A stretch of DNA of 20,888 nucleotides, from positions 1 to 20,888 of the forward strand of contig PMIW01000093.1 in NCBI GenBank assembly GCA_003158365.1. Reading direction: 5' to 3'. The notes under the pieces are model-generated. The model saw only the letters and a list, made by a program, of their open reading frames with translations. It did no database searches and was not told where the DNA came from. Shown here piece after piece: positions 8,019-15,099 of this stretch (position 1 is its first letter; each line of letters opens with the position of its first letter). Source of the stretch: Ignavibacteriota bacterium (GTDB taxonomy: Bacteria; Bacteroidota; Ignavibacteria; Tepidaquicellales; Tepidaquicellaceae). The position numbers and the translations under genes are program-made.

Positions 8019-9308
8019 ATGAAATATAAAATAATCTTATTTCCATTTGTTGCATTTTTAATGCTCTCATTTTCATTCTGCAAAAACGAAAATGCCACGA
8101 ACAAAAAAGATATTGAACCTGCAAAGCCAGTTAAAGATTCAATTAAACAGGATGACATATTTAATCCTCCGAATAAATATCCCGACCTTGTTAACGATTG
8201 CTATAAACTCCACTACGATGCAATTGTGATTGATGGACATAATGACTATATCTACCAGGTTTATAAAAGAGGAGCAAATTTTAATAAGAGAGATAAATTT
8301 ACTCAAACAGGACTTGACCGTTTAATTGACGGCGGAATGAAACTGCAGGTATTTTCTATATGGCCTGATGAAGAGAATATGAAACGCGCATACAGCTTTG
8401 CGAAAGAACAAATTGAAAGATTTAAAAAAATAGAGGCGCAAAATACGGACAGATTCCAGTTTGCAAATTCATTCGATGAAGCAACAAGAATTATAAAAAG
8501 CGGAAAATTATGCGGAATGTTTGGTCTGGAAGGCGGGAACGCCGTAGAAAACAATCTCGACAGGATTAACGAATTCTATGACCTTGGTGTAAGATATATA
8601 ACACTCACCTGGAATAATTCAAATAAAATCGGGACCTCTGCAAAAGATGAATCAAGCAGAAATGTAAAAGGCGGTCTTACAAAATACGGCTTCGAAGTTA
8701 TTAAAAGAATGGATGAAGTGGGAATGCTGATTGATGTTTCTCACGTCGGCGAGCAGACTTTCTGGGATGTGATTAAAACATCCAAAAACCCGGTTATAGC
8801 TTCACACTCCTGCTGTTACTCATTAAGTCCTCATTACAGAAATCTTACTGATGAGCAGATTAAAGCAATCGCCGAAAAAGGCGGAATTATAATGGTGAAT
8901 TTTTATGACCATTTTATTGATGCAGTAAATGCAGATAATGTAAGAACTTCAAATGTATATGAAAGATACCCGAATGAAATAAATGAAATATTTAAAAACA
9001 GCGGCGGGGATATGATAAAATTCAATCAGGAAAGGGAAAAATTTCTTTCAACTATTGACCTTTTAGGCGGAATTTCTATTGATAAATTTATTGACCACAT
9101 AGATTATATTTACAAACTCGTAGGTGTGGATTACATCGGGCTTGGTTCGGATTATGACGGAGGAGTTACGCCACCCAACGAGCTTTACGACGGAACCTGC
9201 TACCCCATAATCACTAAAAAGCTTATTGAGCGCGGCTATACGGAAATCGAGATAAGAAAAATACTCGGATTGAATTTTTTAAGAGTATTTAAGCAGGTTT
9301 GCGGGTAA
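8019..9308 (+). CDS. M19-family membrane dipeptidase, probably exported
   Basis: This zinc peptidase of the renal-dipeptidase family hydrolyses dipeptides, sometimes with D-residues. The dinuclear metal ligands can be placed: H74 and D76 in IDGHNDY, E171 in GLEGGNAV, H242 in DVSHVG and H263 in IASHS. D378 in GLGSDYDGG matches the conserved active-site aspartate. The 20-residue hydrophobic start ends at C21 (FSF-C), which looks like a lipoprotein signal. However, Phe at -1 breaks the usual lipobox, where Gly, Ala or Ser is expected, so lipid attachment is uncertain. A low-complexity linker (about 22-50) leads to the catalytic domain. It is last in the tmk-ctpA-SPFH run, only 5 bases after its neighbour, suggesting co-transcription. 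Peptide scavenging or wall-peptide turnover are possible roles. Confidence 0.92.
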   Translation: MKYKIILFPFVAFLMLSFSFCKNENATNKKDIEPAKPVKDSIKQDDIFNPPNKYPDLVNDCYKLHYDAIVIDGHNDYIYQVYKRGANFNKRDKFTQTGLDRLIDGGMKLQVFSIWPDEENMKRAYSFAKEQIERFKKIEAQNTDRFQFANSFDEATRIIKSGKLCGMFGLEGGNAVENNLDRINEFYDLGVRYITLTWNNSNKIGTSAKDESSRNVKGGLTKYGFEVIKRMDEVGMLIDVSHVGEQTFWDVIKTSKNPVIASHSCCYSLSPHYRNLTDEQIKAIAEKGGIIMVNFYDHFIDAVNADNVRTSNVYERYPNEINEIFKNSGGDMIKFNQEREKFLSTIDLLGGISIDKFIDHIDYIYKLVGVDYIGLGSDYDGGVTPPNELYDGTCYPIITKKLIERGYTEIEIRKILGLNFLRVFKQVCG

Positions 9309-9322
9309 AGAATAATTAGTTA

Positions 9323-9353
9323 TTGATTTAATACCTTATTTAATCTATTTTTG
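9323..9353 (+). promoter_or_regulatory. Bacteroidota-type promoter before the DUF1232 gene
   Basis: TATTTTTG at 9346-9353 is an exact TAnnTTTG element. TTG at 9323-9325 lies 20 bases upstream, in the place of the -33 element. It lies 14 bases before the ATG at 9368, so the transcript leader would be very short. This is the clearest two-part promoter in the window. Confidence 0.55.
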
Positions 9354-9367
9354 TTTTTACACATATT

Positions 9368-9787
9368 ATGCAAACAAAAGATAAATTTTCGGAAAGTTAT
9401 ATATTTGACGAGGTTAAATCCGACTCTGCAAGAGTCTCACAGGATGAACTCGGTGAAATATTAAAGAACGAAAACCGGATTAAGAAAAAAGCTTCAAAAC
9501 TGAATTTAGAAAAATTTGCAAAACTTATCAGGCAGCTGACTCTTTCATTGCAAATGTTAAAGGATTTTAAAACCAAGGCTTATACAAATATTCCCTGGAA
9601 AACTATTGCCCTGATTGTTGCAGCGGTTTTATATTTTATTAACCCGTTTGATCTTATTCCAGATTTCATTCCTTTTTTAGGATATACCGACGATGCCGTT
9701 GCATTTGCTGTGGTTTTTAATTCAGCACAGAAAGATTTATTTGAATATTGTAAATGGAAAGGTTATAATACGGAGGATTATTTTTGA
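9368..9787 (+). CDS. YkvA-family DUF1232 membrane protein
   Basis: A charged 70-residue N-terminal half precedes a DUF1232 domain at about 75-125. The diagnostic motif is intact: INPFDLIPDFIPFLGYTDD at 91-109. The flanking hydrophobic stretches (about 76-91 and 109-118) suggest a hairpin inserted in the membrane. DUF1232 proteins are widespread and their function is not established. The stop codon TGA overlaps the TTG start of the following phosphodiesterase gene, and the Shine-Dalgarno site for that gene lies inside this one, so the two are translated from one message. Length (139 residues) is ordinary for the family. Confidence 0.85.
   Translation: MQTKDKFSESYIFDEVKSDSARVSQDELGEILKNENRIKKKASKLNLEKFAKLIRQLTLSLQMLKDFKTKAYTNIPWKTIALIVAAVLYFINPFDLIPDFIPFLGYTDDAVAFAVVFNSAQKDLFEYCKWKGYNTEDYF
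9772..9776 (+). promoter_or_regulatory. Strong Shine-Dalgarno site setting the TTG start of the YmdB-like gene
   Basis: GGAGG lies 7 bases before the TTG at 9784-9786, within the last codons of the DUF1232 gene. Almost no other start here has such a site, and it decides this non-ATG start. Confidence 0.8.
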
Positions 9788-10581
9788 AAGAAAAAATTAA
9801 TGTACTTTTTATCGGCGATATTATCGGAGAGCCCGGTCTTAATCTTGTAAAATCACTTCTGCAAAGTTTTATCAATAAATACAAAATCGATTTTGTAATT
9901 GCAAATGCCGAAAATATTTCGGATGGGATGGGTATTCTGGAGAAAGATGCAAAAAGACTTCTCGAACTTCCTATAGACGTACTGACAGGTGGAAATCATA
10001 CCATGGATAAGATTCAATCACATAAATTCATAAATGAAACTTCGAATTTACTCAGACCCAATAATTATCCAAGAGGAGCTTACGGCCACGGATTCGGAAT
10101 TTTTCCCGTAAAGGGTACAAACTATAAGATTTGCATAATTAACCTTCAGGGCAGAACGTATATGAAACCTATAGATTGCCCGTTCAGAAATTTTGACTGG
10201 ATTTATGAAAAGACAAAAGAAGAATCTAAAATTTTCATAGTGGATTTTCATGCTGAAACAACTGCCGAGAAAATTGCATTCGGATGGTATACAGATGGAA
10301 GGGCAAGCGCAGTATTCGGTACACACACACATATCCAGACATCCGATGAAAGAATCTTGCCTCAGGGAACAGCCTATATATCCGATGTAGGAATGACAGG
10401 ACCTTATGATTCCGTAATTGGAATGAAAAAAGACGCTTCAATAAAAAGATTTATATACGGGACTCCCCAAAAACATGAAGTCGCGACCGATGATTTAAGA
10501 TTTGCTGCAATAATCTGCGAATTTGATGCATTAACGGGTAAATCGACATCAATAAAAAGGATATTTTATCCTGAGTTTTGA
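9784..10581 (+). CDS. ymdB: YmdB-type metallophosphoesterase (TIGR00282 family)
   Basis: The 265-residue protein matches the family of Bacillus YmdB, a dinuclear metal phosphodiesterase that hydrolyses 2',3'-cyclic nucleotides and affects biofilm and motility decisions. The metal and active-site residues are all present: D12 in FIGDIIG, E43 and N44 in NAEN, N71 and H72 in GGNHTMD, H156 in VDFHAETT, and H181 and H183 in GTHTHIQT. The family block GTAYISDVGMTGP is also intact. Translation starts at TTG, overlapping the previous stop as TTGA, with a Shine-Dalgarno site 7 bases upstream; the alternative of a later ATG would remove the first metal-binding strand. The cellular role in this organism is unknown; the pairing with a DUF1232 membrane protein is the only contextual clue. 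Confidence 0.9.
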   Translation: MKEKINVLFIGDIIGEPGLNLVKSLLQSFINKYKIDFVIANAENISDGMGILEKDAKRLLELPIDVLTGGNHTMDKIQSHKFINETSNLLRPNNYPRGAYGHGFGIFPVKGTNYKICIINLQGRTYMKPIDCPFRNFDWIYEKTKEESKIFIVDFHAETTAEKIAFGWYTDGRASAVFGTHTHIQTSDERILPQGTAYISDVGMTGPYDSVIGMKKDASIKRFIYGTPQKHEVATDDLRFAAIICEFDALTGKSTSIKRIFYPEF

Positions 10582-10591
10582 TATTAATATT

Positions 10592-10599
10592 TACCTTTG
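10592..10599 (+). promoter_or_regulatory. TAnnTTTG element upstream of the first lipoprotein gene
   Basis: TACCTTTG is an exact match to the -7 element, 11 bases after the YmdB-like stop and 81 bases before the lipoprotein ATG. A TTTG at 10577-10580 is too close (11 bases) to be a proper -33 element. Confidence 0.42.
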
Positions 10600-10615
10600 T
10601 TTTAATTTTAAAAAT

Positions 10616-10684
10616 ATGAAAATTAGACAGGGAACAAAAGTTATTTTTTACTCAATTTATTCAATTTTCAAAGATTTATCATGA
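10616..10684 (+). other. Possible 22-codon upstream ORF overlapping the lipoprotein start
   Basis: An ATG at 10616, just after the predicted transcript start, opens a 22-codon frame. It begins MKIRQGTK and ends in TGA overlapping the lipoprotein start codon as ATGA. The peptide is basic at the front and hydrophobic/aromatic later (VIFYSIYSIF). No Shine-Dalgarno precedes it, and an AT-rich leader yields such frames by chance. It is listed because of the exact overlap. Confidence 0.22.
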
Positions 10685-11550
10685 AAAACCTCTACAATTT
10701 TATTTTATTCTTACTGGTTTCTGCTTTTTTATTTATTGCCGGATGTCAAACAAATCAGTCAACCAGTCCGGATTATCCCCCCAGTTGTCTTAAAGGAAAA
10801 GTAACGGATGCGGGATCACATAATCCGCTTGCAGGTGTCAATATTACCACCATTCCGGGTGTTAATGTTTGTTTATCGGATACCGGGGGAAACTACTTTT
10901 TATCCGGAATACCAATGAGTTCTTCCGGAACAAACCTTATAATTGTTGCTTCACGAATAAGATATTTAACAGATACAATTCCTTATTTCCTTTTAGCTGA
11001 CGATACCGCAATCGTGAATATTGAATTAACTCCTTCTAACGGCATTTTTTATGCAAATAATTTAGATGTATATCAAAATACAAATCCAAGTTCATACAGC
11101 TCACTTGATTTTGGGTTCATGATTACAAGAATGATATCAAGTTCAATACGTGATTTGGATTTGATGGATTCAATGGGACTTGGTTTGCAATATAGGTTCA
11201 TATCTTCTTCATTATATGGGGGCTATTTCGATACAAGAGCCGGTAACTCGTTAGGAAAATTTACCAAATATCAGTTCGATACTTTAGCAAAAATATATGA
11301 TGCCGGAGATTCAATACAAGATTCTTATTTTTCAAAAGATAGAACCGGATATTTTGCTTATCCGTTAGCGGAAAATTCAGTTTACCCGGTTTATTTATAT
11401 GGCAGGTATCTTGCTGCTCCAACTCAACCAAAAACTTATGGATTATTATACATTAATTCTACTCGTATTGAGAATGGGCTATTTGTTGTAACTGTTGACA
11501 TAAAAGTAAACAGAAACGGCATGAATTATTTTATCCCAAACACTAAATAA
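10681..11550 (+). CDS. Lipoprotein of unknown function, paralogue A
   Basis: I do not recognise the whole protein. Residues 1-21 form a lipoprotein signal with lipobox FIAG-C22, so it is probably attached to a membrane. Residues 37-118 form a beta-sandwich-like segment of the carboxypeptidase-regulatory type: LKGKVTDAGSHNPLAGVNIT, then DTGGNYFLSGIP and VNIELTP. The remaining 170 residues are a second domain shared with the next gene: YGGYF (179-183), FTKYQFDTL (194-202), GRYL (241-244), TYGLLYI (252-258) and TVDIKVN (271-277). The order and spacing of these blocks match paralogue B almost residue for residue. Its own TAnnTTTG element lies upstream. Surface or carbohydrate-binding roles are possible but not shown. 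The C-terminus is not an obvious sorting signal. Confidence 0.8.
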   Translation: MKNLYNFILFLLVSAFLFIAGCQTNQSTSPDYPPSCLKGKVTDAGSHNPLAGVNITTIPGVNVCLSDTGGNYFLSGIPMSSSGTNLIIVASRIRYLTDTIPYFLLADDTAIVNIELTPSNGIFYANNLDVYQNTNPSSYSSLDFGFMITRMISSSIRDLDLMDSMGLGLQYRFISSSLYGGYFDTRAGNSLGKFTKYQFDTLAKIYDAGDSIQDSYFSKDRTGYFAYPLAENSVYPVYLYGRYLAAPTQPKTYGLLYINSTRIENGLFVVTVDIKVNRNGMNYFIPNTK

Positions 11551-11568
11551 ATATATTATACCTTATTT

Positions 11569-11576
11569 TATCTTTG
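11569..11576 (+). promoter_or_regulatory. TAnnTTTG element upstream of the second lipoprotein gene
   Basis: TATCTTTG is an exact match, 75 bases before the lipoprotein ATG, similar to the 81 bases in front of paralogue A. No -33 TTTG is evident at the usual distance. Confidence 0.4.
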
Positions 11577-11651
11577 AAATTACCTTTTTTTTAAAGTATT
11601 TTATGTAATAAGACCTTAAAAGCGAAATCAAAAATTAAATTACTATTAATT

Positions 11652-12527
11652 ATGAAAATATTTTTTCCGGTTCTTTTCATAATATCAATTTTCATTTCTT
11701 TTCTCAACACAGGTTGTAACCCATCATCATCAGATAGTGGTACCGCAACATTAAAAGGTATTGTTTTTGATACTTCAAAACCTTCACAGCCAAGTATTAA
11801 GGGAGCCACCATATATCTTGAACAGACAAATCAGACTACTTTATCTGATTCAAATGGTTTTTTTCTTTTTACGAATTTATCAAGCGGAGTTTATGCTGTA
11901 TATGTTTCAAAAGCGGGATATAATAAATTCAGTACAACGGTTTTGGTTGAACCTGATACAGTTACATGGATGACAGCACCGCTTATATTTAAAAATGTAT
12001 ACATTTACAATGGAATTGTTATGGATGAATATTTTTCAAGCTCATCGAACAGTGCTGCTGACTTGTTAAACGGCCGTACAGTAGCGGATAATATAAATCA
12101 AAAAGATATTCAACTAAGGGATACTATTATTGGCGGAAGTACATTATTATGGATGAGGTCGGCAAATCTTGATTTATTATTTGGAGGTTTTGCTACGTAT
12201 TTCAGTAATATGTTTTCTCAAACGTACACAAAAGCCCAGTTTGATACCTTATCCAAATATAATACAGAAGACGGTTTTATAAACCCGTACAGGGATTTTC
12301 CGAATTTGGGGGGAATTGACAGGTTTTTAGATTATCAGAACTTTCAGCATAATGTCTGTGCATTCTATTTAGCAGGTAGATATACAGGGGCAGTACCTCG
12401 TGTATACGGTTTAATGTATATTGATTCCTTATGGTACGATGTCGGAATGGGTGCAATAAGAATGATAATAGATATTAAAATAAATACTTCGGAAAAAAAC
12501 GATTTCAGTTTTAGTTCAACTAAATAA
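11652..12527 (+). CDS. Lipoprotein of unknown function, paralogue B
   Basis: This is a tandem paralogue of the preceding gene, 291 residues against 289. The signal ends in lipobox LNTG-C22. A carboxypeptidase-regulatory-like segment covers 34-113 (LKGIVFD, IKGATIYLEQTNQTTLSDSNG, then SSGVYAVYVSKAGY), closer to the family pattern than in paralogue A. The C-terminal domain repeats the shared blocks: FGGFA (177-181), YTKAQFDTL (192-200), GRYT (242-245), VYGLMYI (251-257) and IIDIKIN (272-278). Overall similarity between the pair is low apart from these blocks, so the duplication is old. The 101-base gap with its own promoter element suggests separate or additional transcription. A hairpin terminator follows. 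No known function can be assigned. Confidence 0.8.
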   Translation: MKIFFPVLFIISIFISFLNTGCNPSSSDSGTATLKGIVFDTSKPSQPSIKGATIYLEQTNQTTLSDSNGFFLFTNLSSGVYAVYVSKAGYNKFSTTVLVEPDTVTWMTAPLIFKNVYIYNGIVMDEYFSSSSNSAADLLNGRTVADNINQKDIQLRDTIIGGSTLLWMRSANLDLLFGGFATYFSNMFSQTYTKAQFDTLSKYNTEDGFINPYRDFPNLGGIDRFLDYQNFQHNVCAFYLAGRYTGAVPRVYGLMYIDSLWYDVGMGAIRMIIDIKINTSEKNDFSFSSTK

Positions 12528-12552
12528 ATAATTTTTTTTATTATGATAATTT

Positions 12553-12583
12553 AAGCCTGCCAATATATTTTGACAGGCTTTTT
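12553..12583 (+). terminator. Rho-independent terminator after paralogue B
   Basis: AAGCCTG (12553-12559) pairs with CAGGCTT (12574-12580). A mismatch and three more pairs (CAA with TTG) extend the stem to a small AT loop. Five Ts end the structure. It separates the lipoprotein pair from the comEA-like run that starts 14 bases later. Confidence 0.75.
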
Positions 12584-12597
12584 AACATAAGAGTAGT

Positions 12598-13125
12598 ATG
12601 ATTAAAAATCTTTACAATTTTAATTTTACTAAAAACGAGTTAAAAGTAATTCTTTTTGTTATTATTATCCTTATTTCCGGATTTAGCATTAAGTACATAA
12701 AGTATTTATCTTCAAATAACAGTTATTCAAGTTTTGATTATTCTCAAACAGAAGAAACCTTTAAAAAACTGTCAAGGGGAAATGCAAATTCAGTTGTAAA
12801 TGACTCACTTGAAAAAACAGATACTATTAAGAATCCTGATATTAATCTAATTCAAAAACTCCGGACTGCAGAGGATTCTTTAAAGTTCAAAGAAAGAAAG
12901 AAGAGCAAGAAAGAAGAAAAACTTAAACCAAAAAGTATAAATATCAACACTGCTTCAAAAGAAATTCTTGTAGGATTACCGGGCGTGGGAGAATCAACTG
13001 CAGAAAAAATTATTAAATACAGGGAAACTCACAACGGTTTTAAGAAGATAGAAAGTATTATGAAAGTGAAAGGTATCGGTAAGAAAAAATTTGAAAAAAT
13101 AAAAGAATATATAATTGTTGAATAA
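12598..13125 (+). CDS. ComEA-like helix-hairpin-helix protein with membrane anchor
   Basis: The order is a short basic N-terminus, one transmembrane helix (about 14-33), a polar region to about 85, a very basic linker (KERKKSKKEEKLKPK, about 98-112) and a ComEA-type double helix-hairpin-helix domain (113-175). Its landmarks are ININTAS (114-120), LPGVGESTAEKII (127-139) and VKGIGKKKFEKI (157-168). The fold binds DNA backbone without sequence preference. In naturally competent bacteria ComEA receives DNA in the periplasm after pilus-driven uptake; many FCB genomes carry such genes without proven competence. It is first in a run with the PilM-like gene, rsmD and coaD. The 9-base gap to the PilM-like gene supports co-transcription. 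Confidence 0.88.
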   Translation: MIKNLYNFNFTKNELKVILFVIIILISGFSIKYIKYLSSNNSYSSFDYSQTEETFKKLSRGNANSVVNDSLEKTDTIKNPDINLIQKLRTAEDSLKFKERKKSKKEEKLKPKSININTASKEILVGLPGVGESTAEKIIKYRETHNGFKKIESIMKVKGIGKKKFEKIKEYIIVE

Positions 13126-13134
13126 TAACACATT

Positions 13135-14031
13135 ATGCTGTCAATAGGTCTGTCAGATAGTTCAATAAGGTTTCTGGAAATAGACAAAGAAAAAAAGATT
13201 TCTTTTGCCTGCCAGGTTACCGACAATTTTAAATTCGAAAGCTTTAATCATCAAAATAAATTAACCGATACTGCAATTAATGAAACTGCGGAAATAATTA
13301 ATAATGTTTTAAAAGAAATAAAAACAAGCCCGAATATTTCTAAAATGGTCATTGATACAAACTATTGCTTTACAAATATTATACCGCTTGATTTTTCAGA
13401 AAGCACTGACAAAATAAATTCGGATATTATTTGGGAACTTTCAAATTATTTTTCGGAAAATTACAAAAGCTATAAAATCAGCTACCATAAACTTTTAGCC
13501 GAATCCTATTCGGAAAATATAAAAGAAACACTTATTATTGCAGTCAGAAATAACCTTATTGAAGCAATAAAAAAACTTTCAAAATTAATAAATATAAAAA
13601 TTAGTTCAATTGATGTTGAACAATTCACTGCTGAAAGGTATTTCAGGATTATAAGGAAAAATCTTTTTAAAGGTGAGAGCTTTTTGGTTATTGGCTGCAG
13701 AAAAAACAGGTTTGATTTTAGTATCATAAATGAATCCGGATGTTACAACTATAATTATTTTATTGTGAAAGATTCAAATTTTCAGGATAATCTTGTTAAA
13801 ACATTTTTAAAAATTGAAGATGACTACAGACATCTTCAAATAGACAACGTTTATCTTTATGGAGATGAGTCAACAGCCGTTTCTTATAAAATATTAAATG
13901 AATCTTCAAAAAAAGCCAGGATAATTCTTTCAAACCCGTTTTATGAAATAGGAATTACCAATAATATCAACCCTGAAATCGTTTCCGAAGGATACAAATT
14001 TATTCCGCTTTGCGGACTTGTTTTAGAATAA
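13135..14031 (+). CDS. Divergent PilM-like protein with actin/FtsA-type fold
   Basis: At 298 residues this matches PilM in layout, not in obvious identity. The first strand-loop is SIGLSDSSIRFLEID (3-17), where PilM has an IGIDIGSSSIK-like phosphate-1 loop. ETLIIAVRNNLIEAIKKLSKL (131-151), followed by ISSIDVEQFTAERYF (156-170), matches the PilM subdomain pattern. ESFLVIGCRKNRFDFSII (181-198) sits where a phosphate-2 DxGxxxT should be. VYLYGDEST (239-247) occupies the adenosine-motif position, and NPFYEI (267-272) and FIPLCGLVLE (289-298) mirror the PilM end. The catalytic-type Asp and Gly residues of the nucleotide loops are largely lost, so ATP binding is doubtful. PilM is the cytoplasmic platform of type IV pili; no pilN, pilO or pilQ follows here. 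Confidence 0.6.
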   Translation: MLSIGLSDSSIRFLEIDKEKKISFACQVTDNFKFESFNHQNKLTDTAINETAEIINNVLKEIKTSPNISKMVIDTNYCFTNIIPLDFSESTDKINSDIIWELSNYFSENYKSYKISYHKLLAESYSENIKETLIIAVRNNLIEAIKKLSKLINIKISSIDVEQFTAERYFRIIRKNLFKGESFLVIGCRKNRFDFSIINESGCYNYNYFIVKDSNFQDNLVKTFLKIEDDYRHLQIDNVYLYGDESTAVSYKILNESSKKARIILSNPFYEIGITNNINPEIVSEGYKFIPLCGLVLE

Positions 14032-14035
14032 TAAG

Positions 14036-14563
14036 ATGAGAATAATTTCAGGTACATTCAAAGGCCGGATTTTAAAATCACCGTCAGGTAAAAATGATGT
14101 CAGACCTACGACCGACAGGGCGAGAGAAACTTTATTCAACATCCTTTGCAACAAATTTGATTTTGAGAATAAATCATGTCTTGATTTATTCTGCGGTACA
14201 GGCAGTTTTGGAATTGAATTTATTTCACGGGGAGGGAAAGAATGTAATTTTGTTGACCTTTATACATTCACAGTAAAAGAGAATATTATGAATCTGAATA
14301 TGGAAAAGTATTGTTATATATTTAAAAATGACGCTATAAAATATTTAATGACATACAGAAAGAATAAATTTGATTTTACATTTGCAGATCCGCCGTACAA
14401 ATACAATAATTACCGTAACTTAATAGAGATGATATCAAATTTAACCGAGATATTCATTCTTGAACACGATAAGAATTTAATAATACCTGAAGATTTTAAG
14501 AATAAAGTGTATTTAAATAAAAAAATCGGTATTTCTCAATTTTCATTTTTTGATTTTAAATAA
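14036..14563 (+). CDS. rsmD: 16S rRNA (guanine-966-N2)-methyltransferase RsmD
   Basis: RsmD methylates G966 of 16S rRNA with S-adenosylmethionine during 30S assembly. The N-terminal RNA-binding start RIISGTFKGR and the block VRPTTDRARETLFNIL (22-37) are characteristic. The SAM-binding loop is LDLFCGTGSFGIE (49-61). The catalytic motif IV is DPPY (118-121). At 175 residues it is slightly shorter than many family members, with a short C-terminus. It starts 4 bases after the PilM-like stop and ends 6 bases before the best coaD ATG, an rsmD-coaD pairing that is very common in bacteria. Confidence 0.95.
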   Translation: MRIISGTFKGRILKSPSGKNDVRPTTDRARETLFNILCNKFDFENKSCLDLFCGTGSFGIEFISRGGKECNFVDLYTFTVKENIMNLNMEKYCYIFKNDAIKYLMTYRKNKFDFTFADPPYKYNNYRNLIEMISNLTEIFILEHDKNLIIPEDFKNKVYLNKKIGISQFSFFDFK

Positions 14564-14569
14564 TTGATC

Positions 14570-15052
14570 ATGAAAAAGAACATGGCAGTATATCCCGGCA
14601 CATTTGACCCTATTACAAACGGGCATCTTGATATCATTGAAAGAGCTTCGGATTTATTCGATAAAGTAATAGTTACAATTGCACTAAACACAAATAAAAA
14701 ACCCCTTTTTACAAAACAGGAAAGAATGGATATGATAAGAAAAGTAACCGGAAATTTTAAGAATATTGAAGTTGATTCTTTTGACGGACTTCTTGTTGAC
14801 TATGCGGCCAGAAAAAATGCCTCTGTAATTATTCGCGGGCTCAGAGCAGTTTCGGATTTCGAGTACGAATTCCAGATGTCTCTTACGAACAGAAAATTAG
14901 CTCCGAATATTACAACAATATTCCTGATGCCAAACGAAAAATACTCATACCTGAACTCATCATTGGTTAAAGAACTTGCAAAGTTCAAAGGTAAAACAAG
15001 TTGTTTTGTCCCGGATTACGTAAGGGAAAAATTAGAAAGAAAATTCAAATAG
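14570..15052 (+). CDS. coaD: Phosphopantetheine adenylyltransferase
   Basis: CoaD makes dephospho-CoA from 4'-phosphopantetheine and ATP, the penultimate step of coenzyme A synthesis. The nucleotidyltransferase signature is at the front: YPGTFDPITNGHLDII (8-23), with H19 of the TxGH motif. RGLRAVSDFEYEFQM and LNSSLVKELAKF complete the family pattern. A TTG at 14564 would add two residues, but the ATG at 14570 (MKKNMAVYPG) fits the family start better; a further ATG at 14582 is possible. From 14570 the protein has 160 residues, the normal size. It is the last gene of the comEA-like run; a hairpin follows and the next gene converges. Confidence 0.96.
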   Translation: MKKNMAVYPGTFDPITNGHLDIIERASDLFDKVIVTIALNTNKKPLFTKQERMDMIRKVTGNFKNIEVDSFDGLLVDYAARKNASVIIRGLRAVSDFEYEFQMSLTNRKLAPNITTIFLMPNEKYSYLNSSLVKELAKFKGKTSCFVPDYVREKLERKFK

Positions 15053-15062
15053 AATATAATAA

Positions 15063-15098
15063 TTAATGCTACCGCCATTATACGGAGGCATTAAAAGT
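15063..15098. terminator. Hairpin between converging coaD and thioredoxin-fold genes
   Basis: TTAATGC (15063-15069) pairs with GCATTAA (15088-15094). A T-G wobble and a mismatch follow, then CCG with CGG around an 8-base loop. T tracts on both sides are weak, so it may act on either strand as a modest terminator. Confidence 0.5.
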
Positions 15099-15099
15099 T

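Noticed and set aside
8019..8081. Calling the M19 dipeptidase a certain lipoprotein
   Set aside because: The residue before Cys21 is Phe, which does not fit the lipobox; a plain signal peptide or anchor is equally possible.
12570..12590. TTGACA resembling a sigma-70 -35 box before the comEA-like gene
   Set aside because: It is part of the terminator stem, and the nearest -10-like TAACAT is only 7 bases away.
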